64,000 nucleotides of DNA from Epithemia pelagica (lineage: Eukaryota > Bacillariophyta > Bacillariophyceae > Surirellales > Surirellaceae), in the NCBI GenBank assembly GCA_946965045.2, contig OX337235.1, positions 1,488,001-1,552,000 on the forward strand, written 5' to 3'. Below the pieces are notes generated by a model. The model was not told where the DNA came from, did not search any database, and saw only the letters and a list, made by a program, of their open reading frames with translations. Made by a program: the position numbers and the translations under genes. Every line of letters begins with the position of its first letter. The first letter of the stretch is position 1. Below, piece by piece: positions 60,005-64,000 of this stretch.

Positions 60005-60541
60005 TCATATGGATTCAGATAAGTAGGACTCAATCACCTGATTAACCGCATGACATACAAGTGACAGAGTTTTTTTCAGTTGGTCAGGATTGTTTGCAGA
60101 AATGTCAATGTAGGCCGTTGCGGACGTGCAGCAGCCACGGTTGCTCGTTTCTTCGTAGCAGCTCGAACAAGTCTCAGCATAGAATATTGTCACCAACGAA
60201 TGACCCATTCGATCAAATCCGCCGGCTGGAATTTTCCCTTTGGATTGGATGCCAATGAAGGTATCATAGAAAATTCGTGTAAGTTTGTGATCGCTTCCAT
60301 CTGGCACTGCCATCCTCATGTTTTTGTAACACTCAGACAGAACCTTGTCGTCGTTCAAGAAGTCCATGTCCAAGTCTGGATGATTATGATCCCCTTCAGA
60401 CTCGATCAATTGCTCGATTTCCGCATCATCCTTGAGTTCATCAACGTTTGGCATTCGACCTTTTGACAAAGAGTCAACACCACCACCACAGGCCTGAATC
60501 CAAATGTTCATGAAACAAATTGCGATTAGAAGCTTCATCAT
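60005..60541 (-). CDS. Small secreted cysteine-containing protein, family unknown
   Basis: 178 residues from the first of two ATG codons at 60541. The start MMKLLIAICFMNIWIQACGGG is a clear signal peptide. The mature part is acidic at first (EIEQLIESEGDHNH), then contains cysteines at ECY, ETCSSCYEE, RGCCTS and LVCHAV that could form disulfides. No known enzyme motif is visible. The frame extends upstream only from a TTG. The stop is near the stop of U2SURP (convergent, ~195 bp apart). Confidence 0.7.
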   Translation of the reverse strand: MMKLLIAICFMNIWIQACGGGVDSLSKGRMPNVDELKDDAEIEQLIESEGDHNHPDLDMDFLNDDKVLSECYKNMRMAVPDGSDHKLTRIFYDTFIGIQSKGKIPAGGFDRMGHSLVTIFYAETCSSCYEETSNRGCCTSATAYIDISANNPDQLKKTLSLVCHAVNQVIESYLSESI

Positions 60542-61905
60542 TTTTATGTCTGCGGATGTACGTGATGTGAACAGAGTCAACTTATTGAATTTCTTGCAAA
60601 CATGCGAAGCAAGGCTTGAAAATGTGGCTGTTGTCTGCGTGCTGAGCAAGTTGTGGCCGATTTTGTGGGGGACATCTCATTAAAAAGGCACGCGCGGCGA
60701 TCAACCATAAGTATTCTGTAGTACACTAAATATGGAATCGGAGATGACGCGGGACGCGAACTACAACAACAACTTTAGAGCGAATGCCCAAAAGAAAACA
60801 GGACCTCGATGCTCTATGACCATGGGATACATCATGTTCTCTTTCAGTCCCATTTCACCCAACAGTCAACGTTAGATCATGCCTCTTGTCGTGGTTCATA
60901 AATACTGTCGTATCGAACGAACTTGGTCAAACGCATTCCATGCTTCACTGATGAGAATATAGAATATACTCAAGGTTTCATGCCATCGGCGATCAATGCC
61001 ATTAGTGGCAAGGCGGCCATTCTCATTCTGTAAGGAAAGATATGGGCTCATGAGAATGAGAAGTATGATCCACAGTGCATGTACTTAGAGCTTTATTCAT
61101 TCACGCTTGGGCTACGAAAGTGGCATTATCACGCTGCAATCCATGGTTCGACAAACCCAAACTAACTTCTTCGGAATAGTTTGACACATCACAAGTCCTT
61201 CCTGATCACTCGGTATAGGATGAGACTTCTCACTCTCCCTACTATTTTCAGTTAGGAAGGAAACATGAATAAAGTCGAGGCTGATGCGGTACAGCCACGC
61301 CTTTCATTCGACAGGGTTAAAGACGGTTCACTGTTTTGTCAGCACGTGTCGTGTGGTTCAATGACGATCGGAACCGTCGTATACGGTATTGGGTATTTTG
61401 GATCTGAGAGCTGAGAGGGACAATGAATGTCTTGGTTATTGGTGTGGCTCTTTTGGTCTTTGATTCTCTCGTCTGGCGCACTGATCGTGAAGGGCTATAA
61501 CATCGGAAATAGGTCAACGGATGCCCGTTACGAATACTTAGCATATTTTGATCTTGGAATAAATTGATGCGTCTAAATATCCAGTCATGGTCTGCTCTGA
61601 CCATAGAAGAAAGAAAATTCTCTTACGATAAATAATACAATAATTAGGAATGCTGACGGAGTAGCCAGGCGCTGTGATTAGTTAACGTTCAGTTGGCTCG
61701 CAGATTATGACGACGAGCGAGGCACGATTGTGACACATGACACACAAAAAGTTCCCCATTCGAGAAACTTTGCGATCGCCCTCATTTTTCTTGGCGAGCA
61801 GTCAGTCGGCTCTACATGAATGTATGGAAGAGGTTGTCCATTGAAGTTGTTCGTTGTTGAATCTCAAGTATATGGAATCAGGTTGTTCTCCTCGCTTTTA
61901 ACGAG
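60542..61905. other. Gene-free divergent interval
   Basis: About 1.36 kb between divergent genes. A 95-codon minus-strand frame at 61317-61604 has no protein-like character. No RNA gene, repeat or mobile element was recognised. Confidence 0.5.
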
Positions 61906-62994
61906 ATGCAGCATAATGGCTCAGCACAACAAAATGTTGTCGTGGTAACAAGTGTTGACAATATATCGAGTTTTATTGAGAACGGTCCGTCCAACGACGA
62001 ACGCACGTCCTCCTGCTCCTACAAAATAGACCCGGTGATCCAGAACTCGGAAAGCTGCAGCTCATGGGGTACAAGAGGCTTGCCGAACTTTCTCAGACCG
62101 ACCAAGACACGAAGTCTGAGCCAACCCATCACGGAACACGTGGTGAGCGACCCTCAAAAGTGTTTCGACTCTGGAAGCACCGAAGAAGATGAGGAAGAAT
62201 CAACAGATCCAGAAACTGACACTGGATCTGAAGATTCACCATGGCGGAGAACTCCTCTTGATTCTCCTGATTTTTATTTCCGAAAACACCCTAACAATGA
62301 TCAATTCCATGAAACCATAGTCGAGTTCAACACTTCAACATATGGTTGCATCAATTTACAGCCCAGTGATCTCACATACCACTCAGAAGAAGATGATGAC
62401 GACGACGAAGGACGTGACGATGATGATGACATCTGTGATTTCTTCTATGACAACGACAACGTACATCTCCTAGGCAGTATCGAGCCTTTTTCGAAGTGGG
62501 ATGGAAGCATGGAATTTGATTCTTGTCGACTGAAAAAATGTGGGACCATGGAGGCAAGACGCAAAATCAACGAAGACGAAGTCGCACTATTGAGCGAGCG
62601 AGATGATGTTGACGACCGGCAAATCAGTTACAACGTCGACACTATTGAGACAACGGAGTGTCAGAGTTTAGAAGAACTCACATTGCTGGCTTTGCGACGG
62701 AAGGCATATGAAGGCGAGGAAGAATTCAACCCAGAACTGAAAGCAATCGTGTTCCCTGTGATCAAGAAGTGCATTGTTCGAGCCAAAGTCGTTGTCCCGC
62801 CCATCTCTGATCATCCAGGGCCACAATGGAGCGATGACCTGAGAAGACGGCTAGCGATCCAGAAAGCATACCAAAAGAGGCTCAGCTATGGTGGACGAAA
62901 CCCCAAAAAAGCTGTCAAGGAGAATCCACACGGTAAACTGTGGACACTTCGAGAGGGAATAGCAGAAGATGGGGACACTTTGGCTGAATTTTAG
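61906..62994 (+). CDS. Acidic hydrophilic protein, function unknown
   Basis: 362 residues from the ATG at 61906. Ser-rich N-terminus, two strongly acidic tracts (EEDEEESTDPETD at about 97 and EEDDDDDEGRDDDDD at about 164) and a more ordered basic C-terminus (LRRRLAIQKAYQKRLSYGGRNPKK). No signal peptide, membrane segment or known domain is seen. The composition suggests a nuclear or cytosolic scaffold or regulator, but this is a guess. The frame is intact with ordinary codon use. Confidence 0.7.
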   Translation: MQHNGSAQQNVVVVTSVDNISSFIENGPSNDERTSSCSYKIDPVIQNSESCSSWGTRGLPNFLRPTKTRSLSQPITEHVVSDPQKCFDSGSTEEDEEESTDPETDTGSEDSPWRRTPLDSPDFYFRKHPNNDQFHETIVEFNTSTYGCINLQPSDLTYHSEEDDDDDEGRDDDDDICDFFYDNDNVHLLGSIEPFSKWDGSMEFDSCRLKKCGTMEARRKINEDEVALLSERDDVDDRQISYNVDTIETTECQSLEELTLLALRRKAYEGEEEFNPELKAIVFPVIKKCIVRAKVVVPPISDHPGPQWSDDLRRRLAIQKAYQKRLSYGGRNPKKAVKENPHGKLWTLREGIAEDGDTLAEF

Positions 62995-63268
62995 TATCTG
63001 TCACATATATTTTCAAAACTGCGATGAGCCAAAAACAATCAATGTCGCAGCCCCTTAGATCATCTCTTAGATGTAGTAAATAAAGTATTAGAAGCTTGGT
63101 GAAGAACCTGTCCTGAGTTGGCTTCACACCAATCGTGGTTAATCCATAATAAGATTGTTCGAACAAAAGGTCTATACATCAAAGCGTTAATCTATGGTTT
63201 CCTGGTCAACAAACAGACAACAGGAAAATTAGATGTTGAACCAAAGATGTATCGAGGGGTCAATCAAT

Positions 63269-63679
63269 CTAAGAGCCACCTCCACGTCCGAAACCACCTT
63301 CGCGACCGCGGTACTCCCGATCACCGCCTCGGAAGGCAGGTCGTCCCCCAGAGTACTTGTCTTCTTCGCGGTCTCGCATATCGGGACGTGTGGCTTGGTT
63401 CTTGTGGGTGGCAGGGACAATCTCAGCAGGCAAACCCAAGTACCCACGGAGGTAGTCAATTCCTTCGTCGGTCAAGTAGCAGTAGTTGTACTGCCACGAA
63501 AAGGTAATGCGAACGTATCCACGGGATTGGAGCGACTTCATGAGCATGAGCACCTCCAAATTGGTGGGTCCCTCAATGTGAGGGTGTGTCTCCGACCGCG
63601 TGTCCTTTTTGACGACACAGACACCCTCCTTGAAGAGATAGCTGAAGACAGCGATTCGGTTCTCCTTTGGAATAAACAT
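63269..63679 (-). CDS. RPS10: Small-subunit ribosomal protein eS10
   Basis: 136 residues from the ATG at 63679. MFIPKENRIAVFSYLFKEGV and VKKD match the eS10 start; MKSLQSRGYVRITFSWQYNY, YLTDEGIDYLRGYLGLP and EIVPAT are the family core. The C-terminal tail is Arg/Gly-rich (RGGDREYRGREGG) as in other eukaryotes. It binds the 40S head near the mRNA entry region. The longer open frame upstream (to 63883) overlaps the tRNA gene and is not protein-like, so the ATG at 63679 is the start. An intron in the 5' untranslated region cannot be excluded. Confidence 0.95.
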   Translation of the reverse strand: MFIPKENRIAVFSYLFKEGVCVVKKDTRSETHPHIEGPTNLEVLMLMKSLQSRGYVRITFSWQYNYCYLTDEGIDYLRGYLGLPAEIVPATHKNQATRPDMRDREEDKYSGGRPAFRGGDREYRGREGGFGRGGGS

Positions 63680-63825
63680 ATTGCTCGTCGTATTTGTGCA
63701 GCAAACACGAAAACTGTTCTCTGTATTGCAATCAATAGAATGTGGATGGATTCTGTCCTCGCGCAAAATACTCAAAATAGTAAGACGGTAGACAGTAAAA
63801 GAGTGAGCGATGGAGCAAAATTCCA

Positions 63826-63897
63826 TGGAGAAGGAGGGAATCGAACCCCCGGCATCCTGTATGCGAAACAGGCTATCTACCACTGATATACTTCCCC
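63826..63897 (-). tRNA. tRNA-Ala (anticodon CGC)
   Basis: Read on the minus strand, 72 bases fold as a full cloverleaf. Acceptor stem GGGGAAG/CUUCUCC, D stem UAUC/GAUA, anticodon stem CCUGU/ACAGG with loop UUCGCAU (anticodon CGC), T stem GGGGG/CCCUC with loop UUCGAUU, discriminator A. The third acceptor pair is G3:U70, the identity element for alanyl-tRNA synthetase, agreeing with the anticodon. Internal A and B box promoters are present (B box ggttcgattcc). No intron and no encoded CCA. It lies 146 bp upstream of RPS10 on the same strand. Confidence 0.95.
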
Positions 63898-64000
63898 ATG
63901 CACAGTCAATTACATTACCAGATTTACATTATACTATCCCTGTGATGCCAAGATTTCGCATCACTGCCTACCAGGCAGATAGAACATAGTGCGATTTCGC

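Noticed and set aside
63233-63886. 217-codon plus-strand frame
   Set aside because: Antisense to RPS10 and the tRNA gene.
1-64000. CRISPR arrays, rRNA genes, bacterial operons or riboswitches
   Set aside because: None seen; the window is eukaryotic in gene structure.

Overview
The window looks like nuclear DNA of a diatom, probably a raphid pennate. Introns are few and short: 99 bp in VPS41 and 347 bp in U2SURP, the only two I could place. There are FG-GAP proteins with a Pro/Thr stalk, a bacterial-type enoyl-ACP reductase, glycine/cysteine low-complexity proteins, AAA-ATPase/PD-(D/E)XK genes, and a tyrosine-recombinase retrotransposon. Starts given here are the first good ATG, which is often downstream of the longest open frame. 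Identifications rest on motifs read by eye; no database search was run.

Layout. 0-9.2 kb: an N-terminal gene fragment at the left edge, a duplicated four-helix membrane protein, FabI, and an FG-GAP type II membrane protein. 9.2-21.8 kb: a ~0.9 kb inverted repeat, each arm carrying a glycine-rich gene, encloses a PqiA-like membrane protein and the HOPS subunit VPS41; a short third relative of the glycine-rich gene lies just outside. 21.8-24.4 kb: CDP-diacylglycerol synthase and a second (single-unit) four-helix protein. 24.4-32.7 kb: an intact YR retrotransposon with split direct repeats (A1 - ORFs - B1 A2 B2), with Gag and Pol in one frame separated by a single TGA and the recombinase in an overlapping frame without an ATG. 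33-40 kb: a third four-helix paralogue, an NAA10-like acetyltransferase, the UTP5/WDR43 rRNA-processing factor and a PhyH-like dioxygenase.

40-52 kb is the most unusual part. Two unrelated PD-(D/E)XK nuclease genes, one fused to a kinase-like domain and one to an AAA-type ATPase, each sit in a ~2.3 kb block. Each block is bracketed by ~400 bp direct repeats of neighbouring host-gene sequence, so that a broken copy of the host gene lies on the far side. An insulin-degrading-enzyme-like M16 protease with a C-terminal membrane anchor and a second PhyH-like dioxygenase lie between and around them. 52-64 kb returns to housekeeping genes: a TPR-DUSP-MYND-USP deubiquitinase, the U2SURP/SR140 splicing factor, a small secreted protein, an acidic unknown, ribosomal protein eS10, and a tRNA-Ala(CGC) with the G3:U70 identity pair.

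The housekeeping genes are unrelated in pathway, as is usual in eukaryotic gene order. The main observations are the three dispersed paralogues of an unrecognised four-helix family, the intact YR retroelement and its expression layout, and the two nuclease modules bracketed by host-gene duplications.
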